Positions 34,446 to 45,599 of a stretch of DNA of 64,000 bases are shown here, one piece after another. Numbering within the stretch: the first letter of the stretch is position 1; each line of letters opens with the position of its first letter. This DNA comes from Nesterenkonia sandarakina. Its GTDB lineage: Bacteria; Actinomycetota; Actinomycetes; Actinomycetales; Micrococcaceae. The stretch lies in assembly GCF_003003175.1 (NCBI RefSeq), contig NZ_PVTY01000002.1:180940-244939 (forward strand). The letters run 5' to 3'. Made by a program: the position numbers and the translations under genes. Below the pieces are notes generated by a model. The model was not told the origin of the DNA. It saw nothing but the letters and a program-made list of their open reading frames with translations, and searched no databases.

Positions 34446-35156
34446 ATGCCGTCACGGCTCCCCTCCTTCTCAGGGCGCCCCATGGAGCTCTCCCTGCCCT
34501 TCACCGGTCCCTGGAAGGTGCAGAACAGCCCAGCGAACCGTGTGCCGAGCCACGGCACCGATCTCTTCGGCATCCGATACGCCATCGACTTCATCGCCGT
34601 GGACGCCCGTGGTCGGACCGCCGGGTCGAGGAGCTGGCGCAGCACCCTGGCCACGGAGCCGCCGCAGCTGTTCTTCGCCTATGGCCAAGAGGTGCTGGCA
34701 CCGTGCCCAGGGACCGTACGAGTGGTCCACGACGGTGAAGATGACCACGCGGCCCGGCGATCGCAGGTGAACCTGATCGGCTACATGCTCGGTCAGCCGG
34801 CGCGGATCCGTGAGGGACCGGCGGCCATCGCCGGGAACCACGTGATCATCGAGGAGCCGCTGAGCGGGAGCTTCCTCGCCCTGGTGCACCTGCAGCGCGG
34901 ATCGATCCGATTCTCGCCCGGAGCGCAGGTCTCCACCGGAGACGTGCTGGCCCAGTGCGGCTACAGCGGGAACTCCACCCAGCCGCATCTCCATCTCCAG
35001 GCCATGGACAGCCTGGACCTGCCCCGCGCGCACGGCACGCCGATCGCGTTCCGGAACTTCTGCGAACAGCTCCGCAGCGGCGAGACGGCCCTGATCCAGC
35101 GCGGCGTCCCGACCAACTCCTCCGTGGTGCAGCCCGTCCGGCCGGTGCGGCCCTGA
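34446..35156 (+). CDS. M23-type (LytM domain) peptidase family protein without export signal
   Basis: The 236-residue protein carries an M23/LytM fold with the HxxxxxxxxD zinc pair (SHGTDLFGIRYAIDF) and the catalytic HxH (QPHLHLQ). The glycine-rich CGYSGNSTQPHLH region precedes it. There is no signal peptide or membrane helix, unusual for wall hydrolases. It may act inside the cell, be exported by another route, or have a non-wall substrate. TAAGCT (34434-34439) lies 6 nt before the ATG, suggesting a leaderless start. Confidence 0.78.
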   Translation: MPSRLPSFSGRPMELSLPFTGPWKVQNSPANRVPSHGTDLFGIRYAIDFIAVDARGRTAGSRSWRSTLATEPPQLFFAYGQEVLAPCPGTVRVVHDGEDDHAARRSQVNLIGYMLGQPARIREGPAAIAGNHVIIEEPLSGSFLALVHLQRGSIRFSPGAQVSTGDVLAQCGYSGNSTQPHLHLQAMDSLDLPRAHGTPIAFRNFCEQLRSGETALIQRGVPTNSSVVQPVRPVRP

Positions 35157-35180
35157 CGGTGTGCTGAGGAGGCGATACCG

Positions 35181-36449
35181 ATGAACGAGCCGCGGCGGGA
35201 CTGCGTGATCGCCGGGGGAGGCCCCGCCGGAATGATGCTGGGATACCTGCTGGCCCGCGCGGGACTGGAGGTCACCGTGCTGGAGAAGCACTCCGACTTC
35301 CTCCGGGACTTCCGCGGCGACACCATCCACCCCTCCACGCTCACGCTCCTGGGCGAGCTCGGGCTGCGCGAGAAGTTTCTGGCGCTGCCGGTCACTCGAC
35401 TCTCCACCCTCGACGCCGTCATCGAAGGGGCGCGGCTGACCCTGGTCGATTTCGGCGTGCTGCGGCCACCGGACAACTTCCTCGTCCTCGCCCCGCAGTG
35501 GGACTTTCTGAACTTCCTGGCCCGCGAGGCACAGGCCCTGCCCGAGTTCGACCTGCGCATGGACACCGAGGCCACCGACCTGCTGCGCGAGCGCCCGAGG
35601 CCCGGCGAAGACGACGACGCCGCGGTCCTCGGAGTGCGCGTCCGGTCTGCCTCCGGTGAGCAGGAGATCCGGGCGCGGCTCACCGTCGCCGCCGACGGAC
35701 GATCCTCGACCCTGCGGGCAGCCGCAGGGCTGACCCCGCTGGAGACCGGGGTGCCCATCGACGTGCTCTGGTTCAGCCTCCCGAAGCCCGCCGATCCCGG
35801 GGCGCCCACGCTGGGTCACCTCTCCTCGGCCGGGATGGTGCTGACCATCGACCGCGGCGACACCTACCAATCCGGCCTGATCATCGGCAAGGGTGGGTTC
35901 GAAGGCCTGCATCGCGCCGGGCTGCCGGCGTTCCGCACCAGACTCGTCCGGGCGGCCCCGATATTGCGTGAGGTGGTCCACACGCTCACCGACTGGGAGC
36001 AGATCAAGCTGCTCACCGTGCAGATCAACCGGCTCCCGCGCTGGCACCGGCCGGGATTCATCGCCATCGGGGATGCGGCCCACGCGATGTCCCCGATGTT
36101 CGGGGTGGGCGTGAACTACGCGATCCAGGACGCGGTGGCCCTGGCCAATGCGATCCGCGCAGAACTGCGGCAGGGAGCCGTCGCCGAGCAGACGCTGGCG
36201 GCCGTGCAGTCCAGGCGGGAGCGGCCGGTGAGGCTGATGCAGGGCATCCAGGCGCGGGGACATCGGGTGATCGTGCGCTCCACCGAGGGCCGACGGGTCG
36301 TCCCGCGGGCCGGCGCGACGCTGCTGCGCCTCAGCTCGCCCGTGCTGCGCCGGATCACCGCCCGCGTGATCGGGGTGGGCCTGCTCCCGGAACACGTGCG
36401 CACCCCGCTCAGCGGTGACCTCGGTGAGCGCATCGTGAAACGTGGCTGA
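35181..36449 (+). CDS. FAD-dependent aromatic-type monooxygenase
   Basis: The 422-residue flavoprotein of the PHBH/UbiH group has the dinucleotide fold (CVIAGGGPAGMMLGYLLARAGLEVTVLEKH), the DG motif (VAADGRSSTLR) and the GD motif (IGDAAHAMSPMFGVGVNYAIQDAVALANAI). It would hydroxylate a ring substrate using NAD(P)H and O2; no substrate can be named. The ATG has GAGGCG upstream and lies 24 nt after the M23 gene. Confidence 0.85.
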   Translation: MNEPRRDCVIAGGGPAGMMLGYLLARAGLEVTVLEKHSDFLRDFRGDTIHPSTLTLLGELGLREKFLALPVTRLSTLDAVIEGARLTLVDFGVLRPPDNFLVLAPQWDFLNFLAREAQALPEFDLRMDTEATDLLRERPRPGEDDDAAVLGVRVRSASGEQEIRARLTVAADGRSSTLRAAAGLTPLETGVPIDVLWFSLPKPADPGAPTLGHLSSAGMVLTIDRGDTYQSGLIIGKGGFEGLHRAGLPAFRTRLVRAAPILREVVHTLTDWEQIKLLTVQINRLPRWHRPGFIAIGDAAHAMSPMFGVGVNYAIQDAVALANAIRAELRQGAVAEQTLAAVQSRRERPVRLMQGIQARGHRVIVRSTEGRRVVPRAGATLLRLSSPVLRRITARVIGVGLLPEHVRTPLSGDLGERIVKRG

Positions 36450-36490
36450 AAACACTGCTGTGGCACAATGAAGGGAAACTGAATCATCGC

Positions 36491-36763
36491 CACGTCCCCT
36501 GTGTGGGAGAGTCCGGCTGGCGCCCAGAGCAGTGTCCTCACTGCAGACCTGGGCGCGGATCCGGCGCCGAAGGAGCAATATCCTCCCCGGGAACCTCTCA
36601 GGCACTCAGTACCGTGCAGGGGTGGCAACTCTGGAAAGCAGCACGTCAGGCAGTCGTTCTGGCGCGCTCACCGAAGGTGCAAGCCGGTTGCGCCCCGTCT
36701 GACGGGTGCGATGACCGGTGAATCTCTCAGGTCCATCACAGAGCGGGGGAGGAACCCGCGCTA
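36491..36763 (+). promoter_or_regulatory. Tandem glycine riboswitch
   Basis: Two glycine aptamers lie back to back before gcvP. The first (about 36500-36622) shows GGGAGAGTCC, GCGCCGAAGGAGCAA and GGGAACCTCTCAGGCACTCAG. The second (about 36623-36750) shows ACTCTGGAAAGCA, TCACCGAAGGTGCAAGCC and GGTGAATCTCTCAGGTCCATCACAGAG. A GCGGG/CCCGC hairpin (36743-36759) after the second aptamer may be the switch that frees or hides gcvP translation. A -10-like CACAAT is at 36464. Glycine binding normally turns on the downstream cleavage genes. Confidence 0.92.
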
Positions 36764-36787
36764 TCTCCATGCCTGGAAGGTTCCTCT

Positions 36788-39729
<2,942 letters not shown>

Positions 39730-39733
<4 letters not shown>

Positions 39734-40926
39734 GAGAGACCGCGCTGAGCGCCGCCCACGCCGACCTGGGCGCCAGCTTCACCGACTTCGGCGGCTGGAA
39801 GATGCCCCTGAAGTACACCTCGGAGCTTGAGGAGCACCGTGCGGTGCGTACCACCGCCGGGCTCTTCGACCTCTCCCATATGGGCGAGATCCGGATCGTC
39901 GGCCCCGACGCCGCGACCTTCCTGAACACCGCGCTGGTGGGCAACCTCGCCGCGGTCAAGATCGGCAAGGCGAAGTACTCGCTGATCTGCCGGGAGGACG
40001 GCGGGATCCTCGATGACCTGATCGCCTACCGGATCGACGAGAACGAGTACCTGCTGGTCCCCAACGCGTCGAACCGCGAGGTGGTCGCCGCGGCGCTCAC
40101 CGAGCGCGCCGCCGCCGGCCCGATCCTCGACGGCGCACCCGCCGGCAGCGACTCCTCCGCCGGCGACTCCTCCGGCAGCGCCGGCTTCGACGTCGAGGTG
40201 TGGGACGAATCCGAAGGCATCAGCCTGATCGCGGTCCAGGGGCCCGCCGCGCAGAAGATCATCAGCTCCGTGGTGCGCGGCAATGAGACCTTCCTGGTCG
40301 AGGAGCTGGGCTACTACGCGTTCACCACGGTGAGCATCGGCGGCGACGAGATCCTGCTCGCCCGCACCGGATACACCGGTGAGGACGGGTTCGAGCTGTT
40401 CCTGCCCAATGACAAGGCCCACGCCCTGTGGCTGGCGCTGCTGGAGGCCGGGTCCGACGACGGCCTGGTCCCCTGCGGTCTGGCCTGCCGAGACTCGCTG
40501 CGCCTGGAGGCCGGGATGCCGCTCTACGGCAACGAGCTCTCCACCGAACGGGTCAGCTTCGAAGCCGGCCTTCCGGTGGTCTCCTTCAGCAAGGCGGAGA
40601 ATTTCGTCGGCCGCGCCGCCCTGGAGGCGGCCAAGGCCGAGGGGCGCGGCAAGACCACCGGTCAGCGGCTCGTCGGACTCAAAGGACTGGGCAAGCGCGC
40701 TGGCCGCGGCGGCTACCCGGTGCTCGCCGTGGAGGGGGACGATGCAGGTATGACAGTGGGCACGGTGACCTCCGGGCTGCCCAGCCCCACCCTGGGCTAC
40801 CCGATCGCGATGGCCTACGTCGACATCGCCCACACCGAACCGGGCACCCGGCTCGACGTCGATCTGCGTGGCAAGCCGCAGCCCTTCGAAGTGGTCCCGC
40901 TGCCCTTCTACCGCCGCGAAAGCTGA
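39730..40926 (+). CDS. gcvT: Aminomethyltransferase, T protein
   Basis: The 398-residue T protein takes the aminomethyl group from GcvH, releasing ammonia and forming methylene-tetrahydrofolate. Motifs are [40 protein letters not shown] and [24 protein letters not shown] short Ser/Ala/Gly insertion ([19 protein letters not shown], about residues 136-154) is not usual in the family. It is coupled to gcvP by an ATGA overlap and followed 24 nt later by sdaA. Confidence 0.95.
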
Positions 40927-40950
40927 CCGGACCAGGATTCGAGACTCTCC

Positions 40951-42447
40951 ATGACCATCAGCATCTTCGACCTCCTCCGAGTTGGCATCGGGCCCTCGTC
41001 CTCACACACGGTGGGACCGATGCGCGCCGCCCGGCGGTTCGTGACCGAGCAGCTCGCCAGTCCCGAGGCGCTGGCGCGGACCGAGTCGGTGCAGGTGGAC
41101 CTCTACGGGTCGCTCTCGGCCACCGGGCGCGGGCATGCAACCTTCACCGCGGTGCTGCTGGGACTGGAGGGCTGGGACCCGGAGACGATCCTGCCCGAGC
41201 AGGTCGACTCCCGACTCGCCGCCATGGAGGCCAGCGGCAGGATCCAGCTGGCCGCCCAGTCAGCCGCAGCGCCGCACGAGCAGCAGGACGACGCCGGCGC
41301 CCAGGAGGCCGGCAAGGAGATCCCGCTGCGGGTGGAGGACTTCATCCAGCGCCCGCTGACCGTGATGGATCGGCACACCAATGCGATGACGCTCACCGCG
41401 CTCGACGCCGGCGGAGAGCAGGTGGCCAAGGAGATCTATTACTCCATCGGGGGAGGGTTCGTGCTCTCGGAATCCGATGCGGTGGCTTCCGACGCCTCGC
41501 TGGGGGAGGCGCTGGCCACCCCGGACGCCGAAGTGCCCTATCCGTTCACCACCGCCGCCGTGCTCATGGAGCACTGCGCCCGCTCCGGCCTGCCGGTCTC
41601 CCGGGTGATGCTGGCCAATGAGCGTGCGCTGCACCTCGCCCGGCACGGCGGCACCGCGGAGGAGGCCGACGCGGAGATCACCAGGAAGGTGCTGCACCTC
41701 TGGCAGGTCATGGAGGAATGCAAGAACTCAGCCCTGGAGCGCGAGGGACACCTGCCCGGAGGGCTCAAGGTCCGCCGTCGCGCGCCCGACTGGCATGCCC
41801 GGATGTGGAAGGACGACCCGGGGCGCACCCACGCCTACTGGCAGGAGTGGGTGAACCTGGTGGCGCTGGCGGTCAACGAGGAGAACGCCTCCGGCGGACG
41901 GGTGGTCACCGCTCCGACCAACGGCGCCGCCGGGATCATTCCCGCCGTCGGGTTCTACGCCACCCACTACGGACCCGGCGCGAGCTACTGCGGGGAGGAG
42001 GAGCGCGAGGACATCGCCGTGCGGTTCCTGCTCACCGCCGCTGCGGTCGGGGTGCTCTATAAGGAGCAGGCATCGATCTCCGGCGCCGAGGTCGGCTGTC
42101 AGGGTGAGGTCGGCTCGGCCTCCTCGATGGCCGCCGCCGGGCTCTGCGAGGTCCTCGGCGGCACTGCCAATCAGGTGGAGAATGCCGCCGAGATCGCGAT
42201 GGAGCACAACCTCGGACTCACCTGCGATCCGATCGCCGGACTGGTCCAGGTGCCCTGCATCGAGCGCAACGCCATGGCCGCGACCAAGGCCGTCAACGCC
42301 GCCCGGATGGCGCTGATGGGCGACGGTGATCACCGAGTCTCCCTGGACGAGGTCATCGTCACCATGCGCGAGACGGGCAAGGACATGTCCTCGAAGTACA
42401 AGGAGACAGCCCTGGGCGGGCTGGCGGTCAACGTCGTCGAGTGCTGA
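40951..42447 (+). CDS. sdaA: L-serine ammonia-lyase (iron-sulfur type)
   Basis: The 498-residue single-chain L-serine dehydratase converts serine to pyruvate and ammonia through a [4Fe-4S] cluster. The N-terminal domain begins [22 protein letters not shown]. The catalytic part has [26 protein letters not shown] and the cluster Cys region ([26 protein letters not shown]). It is about 40 residues longer than usual owing to an insertion at about 90-125. Its place behind gcvPT under the glycine riboswitch links glycine and serine breakdown. Confidence 0.95.
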   Translation: MTISIFDLLRVGIGPSSSHTVGPMRAARRFVTEQLASPEALARTESVQVDLYGSLSATGRGHATFTAVLLGLEGWDPETILPEQVDSRLAAMEASGRIQLAAQSAAAPHEQQDDAGAQEAGKEIPLRVEDFIQRPLTVMDRHTNAMTLTALDAGGEQVAKEIYYSIGGGFVLSESDAVASDASLGEALATPDAEVPYPFTTAAVLMEHCARSGLPVSRVMLANERALHLARHGGTAEEADAEITRKVLHLWQVMEECKNSALEREGHLPGGLKVRRRAPDWHARMWKDDPGRTHAYWQEWVNLVALAVNEENASGGRVVTAPTNGAAGIIPAVGFYATHYGPGASYCGEEEREDIAVRFLLTAAAVGVLYKEQASISGAEVGCQGEVGSASSMAAAGLCEVLGGTANQVENAAEIAMEHNLGLTCDPIAGLVQVPCIERNAMAATKAVNAARMALMGDGDHRVSLDEVIVTMRETGKDMSSKYKETALGGLAVNVVEC

Positions 42448-42475
42448 GTGCTGAGTGCTGAGTGCTGAGTGCTGA
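42441..42475 (+). repeat. Five tandem copies of the heptamer GTGCTGA
   Basis: GTGCTGA is repeated five times without a mismatch. The first copy contains the sdaA stop codon, so the number of copies does not change the protein. Confidence 0.9.
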
Positions 42476-42478
42476 TCG

Positions 42479-42506
42479 CGGGGCGCCTGGCCGTCCCGAC
42501 GCCCCG
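42479..42506. terminator. Hairpin between sdaA and the acyl-CoA dehydrogenase gene
   Basis: CGGGGCG and CGCCCCG pair around a 14-nt loop between two convergent genes. There is no T run, so this is a weak call. Confidence 0.45.
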
Positions 42507-42514
42507 TGCTGCCG

Positions 42515-43756
42515 CTAGGCGAAGGCCGAGTACCCGGTCAGGTCGCGCCCGATGATCAGGCTCTGCACGGACTCGGTGCCTTCATAGGTATGGATCGCCT
42601 CGATGTCGGCCATATGGCGCGGAACCTTGTTCTTGAGCAGGATCCCGTTGCCGCCGAGCATGTCCCGGGCGACCTGGGCGATCGCCCGGGCCTTGCGGGT
42701 GTTGTGATACTTCGCCAGAGAGGCCTGTGGGCCGGTGAGCGTGCCGGCCATATCGCGCTCGGTCACCTGGCGCACATGCAGCTGCATCGAGGTCAGCTCT
42801 GAGACCATCCAGGTCAGGCGCTCCTGGACCAGCTGGAAGCTGGCCAGCGGGCGGCTGAACTGCTCGCGCTGCTTCGAATAGCTCAGGGCCGCCTCCACCA
42901 GTGCCGAGGCATGCCCGACGGCGGACCAGGCGACTCCCAGCCGGGTCGCGAAGAGCACCTTGGAGGCGTCTTTGAACGTCTTGGCGCCTGGCAGCACGGC
43001 GTGGGCGGGAACCTCGACGTCTTCGTACTGGATCAACGCCTGGTGGATCGCCCGGAGTGAGGCCTTGCCCTGGATCACCTCGGCTCGATAGCCGCGGGTG
43101 TCCTGGTCGACCAGGAAGCAGCGGACGTTACCGTCATGGACACCGCCGACGACCCGGGCCCAGGTGAAGGTCAGACCGCCGGACGCGCCGTTGCCGATCC
43201 ACTTCTTGGCGCCATTGATCACGTAGTAGCCGGAGTCTTCATCCCCGACCAGCCGGGCAGTGGTCTCCAACGAGACCGAGTCCGAGCCGTGCGTGGGCTC
43301 CGTGAGCGCGAAGGACCCCAGCGTCTCGGCGGTGGCCAGCTTGGTCAGATGCTCCGCCTTCTGGTCCGCGGAGCCGAAGTACGCCAGGGTGCGCAGCGCG
43401 AGCCCGCCCTGGACGGCCAGGGCGGTGCCCAGTGAGCCGTCTGCCCGGGAGGTCTCCATGTTCACCAGCCCGGCGGCCATCGGGGAGAGGGTCTCCATGG
43501 ACGCCTCGGAGACGTCGACCCCGTCGGTCAGCAGTCCCAGCCCACCGGCCTTGCGGACCAGGTCCACCGGGTATTCGGCGTGCTCCCAGTGCTGCGCCAT
43601 CCGGGTCTCCAGCCCTGCGGAGAACTCGCGGGCGCGAGCCCACCACTGTCGATCTGCCGCGGGGAGATCATCAAAGACCCCGTAGTAGTCGAGGTCCTGT
43701 GCGGTGGAGACGTCGTAGATCGGATCAACCGAGGCATCGGGGGCGTGATGTGTCAT
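42515..43756 (-). CDS. Acyl-CoA dehydrogenase
   Basis: The 413-residue FAD enzyme shows the family stretches FALTEPTHGSDSVSLETTARL, YVINGAKKWIGNGASGGLTFTWA, and ARDMLGGNGILLKNKVPRHMADIEAIHTYEGTESVQSLIIGRDLTG. The C-terminal part and DIEAIHTYEGTESV (with the catalytic Glu) resemble the glutaryl-CoA / medium-chain group. It oxidises an acyl-CoA at the alpha-beta bond. TAACAT (43764-43769) is 7 nt before the ATG at 43756, favouring this leaderless start over the codon at 43765. Confidence 0.88.
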   Translation of the reverse strand: MTHHAPDASVDPIYDVSTAQDLDYYGVFDDLPAADRQWWARAREFSAGLETRMAQHWEHAEYPVDLVRKAGGLGLLTDGVDVSEASMETLSPMAAGLVNMETSRADGSLGTALAVQGGLALRTLAYFGSADQKAEHLTKLATAETLGSFALTEPTHGSDSVSLETTARLVGDEDSGYYVINGAKKWIGNGASGGLTFTWARVVGGVHDGNVRCFLVDQDTRGYRAEVIQGKASLRAIHQALIQYEDVEVPAHAVLPGAKTFKDASKVLFATRLGVAWSAVGHASALVEAALSYSKQREQFSRPLASFQLVQERLTWMVSELTSMQLHVRQVTERDMAGTLTGPQASLAKYHNTRKARAIAQVARDMLGGNGILLKNKVPRHMADIEAIHTYEGTESVQSLIIGRDLTGYSAFA

Positions 43757-43854
43757 GGCACACATGTTACTCGATAGTCACAACCAGCGGGAGCATAGTT
43801 GCGTCTGCAAACTGTGGACAAAAGTCCACTAGTCAGGCGATGGTGCATGCCGGA

Positions 43855-44012
43855 TATACTGATACTGGACGTGCATCAGTGGTGCACGATTCAGGGAGAG
43901 GCGCCAGCCTCGAGGCGTTCCGAGTTACGGTGCAAGGGTTCGGAGCGGGACCTCGGCTGATGCCAGTGCTCGGACGGTGGGAACGGCACCGTCCGAGCCT
44001 CTCTGTTTCTGG
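43855..44012 (+). ncRNA. Candidate small RNA with promoter and terminator
   Basis: No convincing protein frame exists here. TATACT at 43855-43860 is an excellent -10 box. About 105 nt later a 12-bp perfect stem (GCTCGGACGGTG at 43968-43979 with 43987-43998, 7-nt loop) is followed by CTCTCTGTTTCT on the plus strand, as expected of an intrinsic terminator. Between them are further pairing segments (GTGCA/TGCAC, GCCTCGAGGC). The transcript would be about 145 nt, reading toward the kinase gene's 3' end, from which it is antisense-terminated. I could not match it to a known RNA family. The hairpin may also end the kinase operon. Confidence 0.45.
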
Positions 44013-44017
44013 GGGTC

Positions 44018-45187
44018 TCATCGCAGCCGCAGCTTGATGCCGGAGACCTGCACGCTCCAGATGCCCTTGGCGGGTGAGCCTGCCTCGATCGTGCCGCCAT
44101 AGGTCGCCGCGCGATCCTCCATGCTGATCAGCCCGGTCCCCGATGTTGCATGCTTCGGCGCTGGTGTCTGAGCAGGGTCGGTCCGGTTGGTCACAGCGAG
44201 GTCTACGGTGGCCTCCTTGACCTCGAGCTCGATGGTGCAGTCGTTGAGGCCCTGGCCGCGTGCGCCGTGCTTGACCACGTTCGTGGTGCACTCCTGCAGA
44301 ATGCGGTACAGACAGGCCTCCACGGACTGTGAGATCGAGCTGAGGTCCCCGTGCACCGAGGTCTCGACCGTGAAGCCCAGGTCTTCGAGGCGCTCGGTGA
44401 AGCGCTGGAGCCCCGACTCCAGATCCAGCTCCGGCGCATCGCCGGGGGCGGCGCCGATGATGTTCTCGCGCTGCAGCACCAGCAGCACGCGTCGGAGATC
44501 GTGAAGCGCGGCGCTGGCGGACTGAGAGATCTGTGACAGCGCCGCGGCACGCGATTCCGGCGTCCCGGTGGCGGCGGCGACCTGCGTCTGCATGGAAATC
44601 ACAGTGAGGTCGTGAGCCAGTATGTCGTGGAGGTCCCTCGCGATCGAACGGCGTTCACCCGCAAGGGCTTCTTCATGAGTAGCTTGCAGCCTTACCAACT
44701 CCCTCTCCGTCGACAGGCGCGACGCAAGTTGTCTTCTCGTCGCCCGCCCAATCAGGTAGGAGACAGTCATGAGCATGGCTGCGGAGAGTCCGTATCCCGC
44801 AGCCAGGACGGGGTCGCTCTGCACCGCTCCGAGAATGGCTGAAAAACAAAGGGTAGCCAGCAGGTATACGCGTCGAACCCAAGATGAGCAGTAGAGCGCA
44901 CTGAACCCTGAGAACAGGATCAGCAGTGGGAGAGTTTCGAAAGGCGAGCTGGCGAGCATTCCAGCCACAGCACCGCCGAGCGCCGCAAGAGCCCCCGCCG
45001 CGGGGTGCAGCCAGAACATCGCGACGGTGAGAATCCAGACTAGGTATCCGAACTGGACTGTCTGGACCAATGGGCCGGGGGTCATGATCAACGCCAGTGA
45101 GACGTCTACACAGATCCAGCCGATCGTAGCCAGCGTCAGGATGTTGAGGACTCGACGGCTTGGCGTCACATCACTGGAAAACGTCAC
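44018..45187 (-). CDS. Membrane sensor histidine kinase (HisKA_3 / NarL-class partner)
   Basis: The 389-residue kinase has about five or six N-terminal membrane helices (about 12-147) and no large extracellular domain. A coiled linker leads to the dimerisation domain with H187 (ERRSIARDLHDILAHDLTVISMQTQ). The ATPase has N-box ILQECTTNVVKHG and G-box GTGLISMEDRAATYGG. Such integral-membrane sensors resemble peptide-sensing (ComP-like) or membrane-state-sensing (DesK-like) kinases. The start is a GTG at 45187, 32 nt after the stop of the small peptide gene in the same direction, so they are probably one transcript. Confidence 0.87.
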   Translation of the reverse strand: MTFSSDVTPSRRVLNILTLATIGWICVDVSLALIMTPGPLVQTVQFGYLVWILTVAMFWLHPAAGALAALGGAVAGMLASSPFETLPLLILFSGFSALYCSSWVRRVYLLATLCFSAILGAVQSDPVLAAGYGLSAAMLMTVSYLIGRATRRQLASRLSTERELVRLQATHEEALAGERRSIARDLHDILAHDLTVISMQTQVAAATGTPESRAAALSQISQSASAALHDLRRVLLVLQRENIIGAAPGDAPELDLESGLQRFTERLEDLGFTVETSVHGDLSSISQSVEACLYRILQECTTNVVKHGARGQGLNDCTIELEVKEATVDLAVTNRTDPAQTPAPKHATSGTGLISMEDRAATYGGTIEAGSPAKGIWSVQVSGIKLRLR

Positions 45188-45219
45188 GCTTCAGAATACG
45201 ACGAATCCAGGCGCTTAGT

Positions 45220-45372
45220 TCAGCATCCGAAGGAGTTTGGGAATGCCCTGCACATGAAGTTCCTAAAGAATCCCTCAACTTCGACTCCTGTAACATCAAA
45301 GAAGCCGAGAACTATACTTGCGACAAAAGTGAAAGCGATGGCGATCTGGTAGGCAAACAAAGAGAGTGACAT
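45220..45372 (-). CDS. 50-residue peptide gene upstream of the sensor kinase
   Basis: This small gene is too short for routine calling. The ATG at 45372 has a good AAAGGA ribosome site 8 nt upstream. The product is 50 residues: a hydrophobic helix (about 5-24, LFAYQIAIAFTFVASIVLGF), an acidic turn (DVTGVEVEG), and a Phe-rich C terminus FFRNFMCRAFPNSFGC. Two Cys (41 and 50) could close a 10-residue loop. Codon use (TTT, ATA, GTT, AGG, TCT) is unlike the neighbouring genes. Position next to a membrane kinase and its LuxR-type regulator suggests a signal peptide precursor or a small membrane partner of the kinase. No processing protease such as AgrB is nearby. Confidence 0.6.
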   Translation of the reverse strand: MSLSLFAYQIAIAFTFVASIVLGFFDVTGVEVEGFFRNFMCRAFPNSFGC

Positions 45373-45417
45373 TATTTTGTTCCTTTCAGGGGTGTACCGC
45401 AGAAGTTTCAGCGTGTA

Positions 45418-45463
45418 AACTTAGATTAAGTTGTGCCTAGATTTAGGCATAGTAGACTTAAGT
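45418..45463. promoter_or_regulatory. Cluster of three AT-rich inverted repeats in the divergent promoter
   Basis: AACTT-AGATT-AAGTT (45418-45432), TGCCTA-GATT-TAGGCA (45434-45449) and ACTTAAGT (45456-45463) follow each other. The first two share a TAGATT centre. They lie between the peptide start and the response regulator start and are likely binding sites for that regulator. Confidence 0.5.
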
Positions 45464-45599
45464 AGCTAATTTATCCCGATGTCCCTGAAATGGGTATGTG
45501 TCCCGCCGCGGGAGCACCAGACGCTCGAGGCTGGGGAACCGTTCAGATAAGGTGAAACTCCGCGTCAGGAGTACAGGTCGAGAAAGAACAGGTCCAGCC

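Noticed and set aside
43836..43875. Resemblance to a fluoride riboswitch (GGCGATGGTGCATGCC)
   Set aside because: Only the first few bases of the crcB motif fit. The later conserved parts (the TGATG segment and second pairing) are missing and no fluoride gene follows.
43968..44012. Possible T-box terminator/antiterminator (GGTGGGAACGGC)
   Set aside because: The TGGNACCGCG core is not matched and no aminoacyl-tRNA synthetase or amino-acid gene lies downstream on the plus strand.
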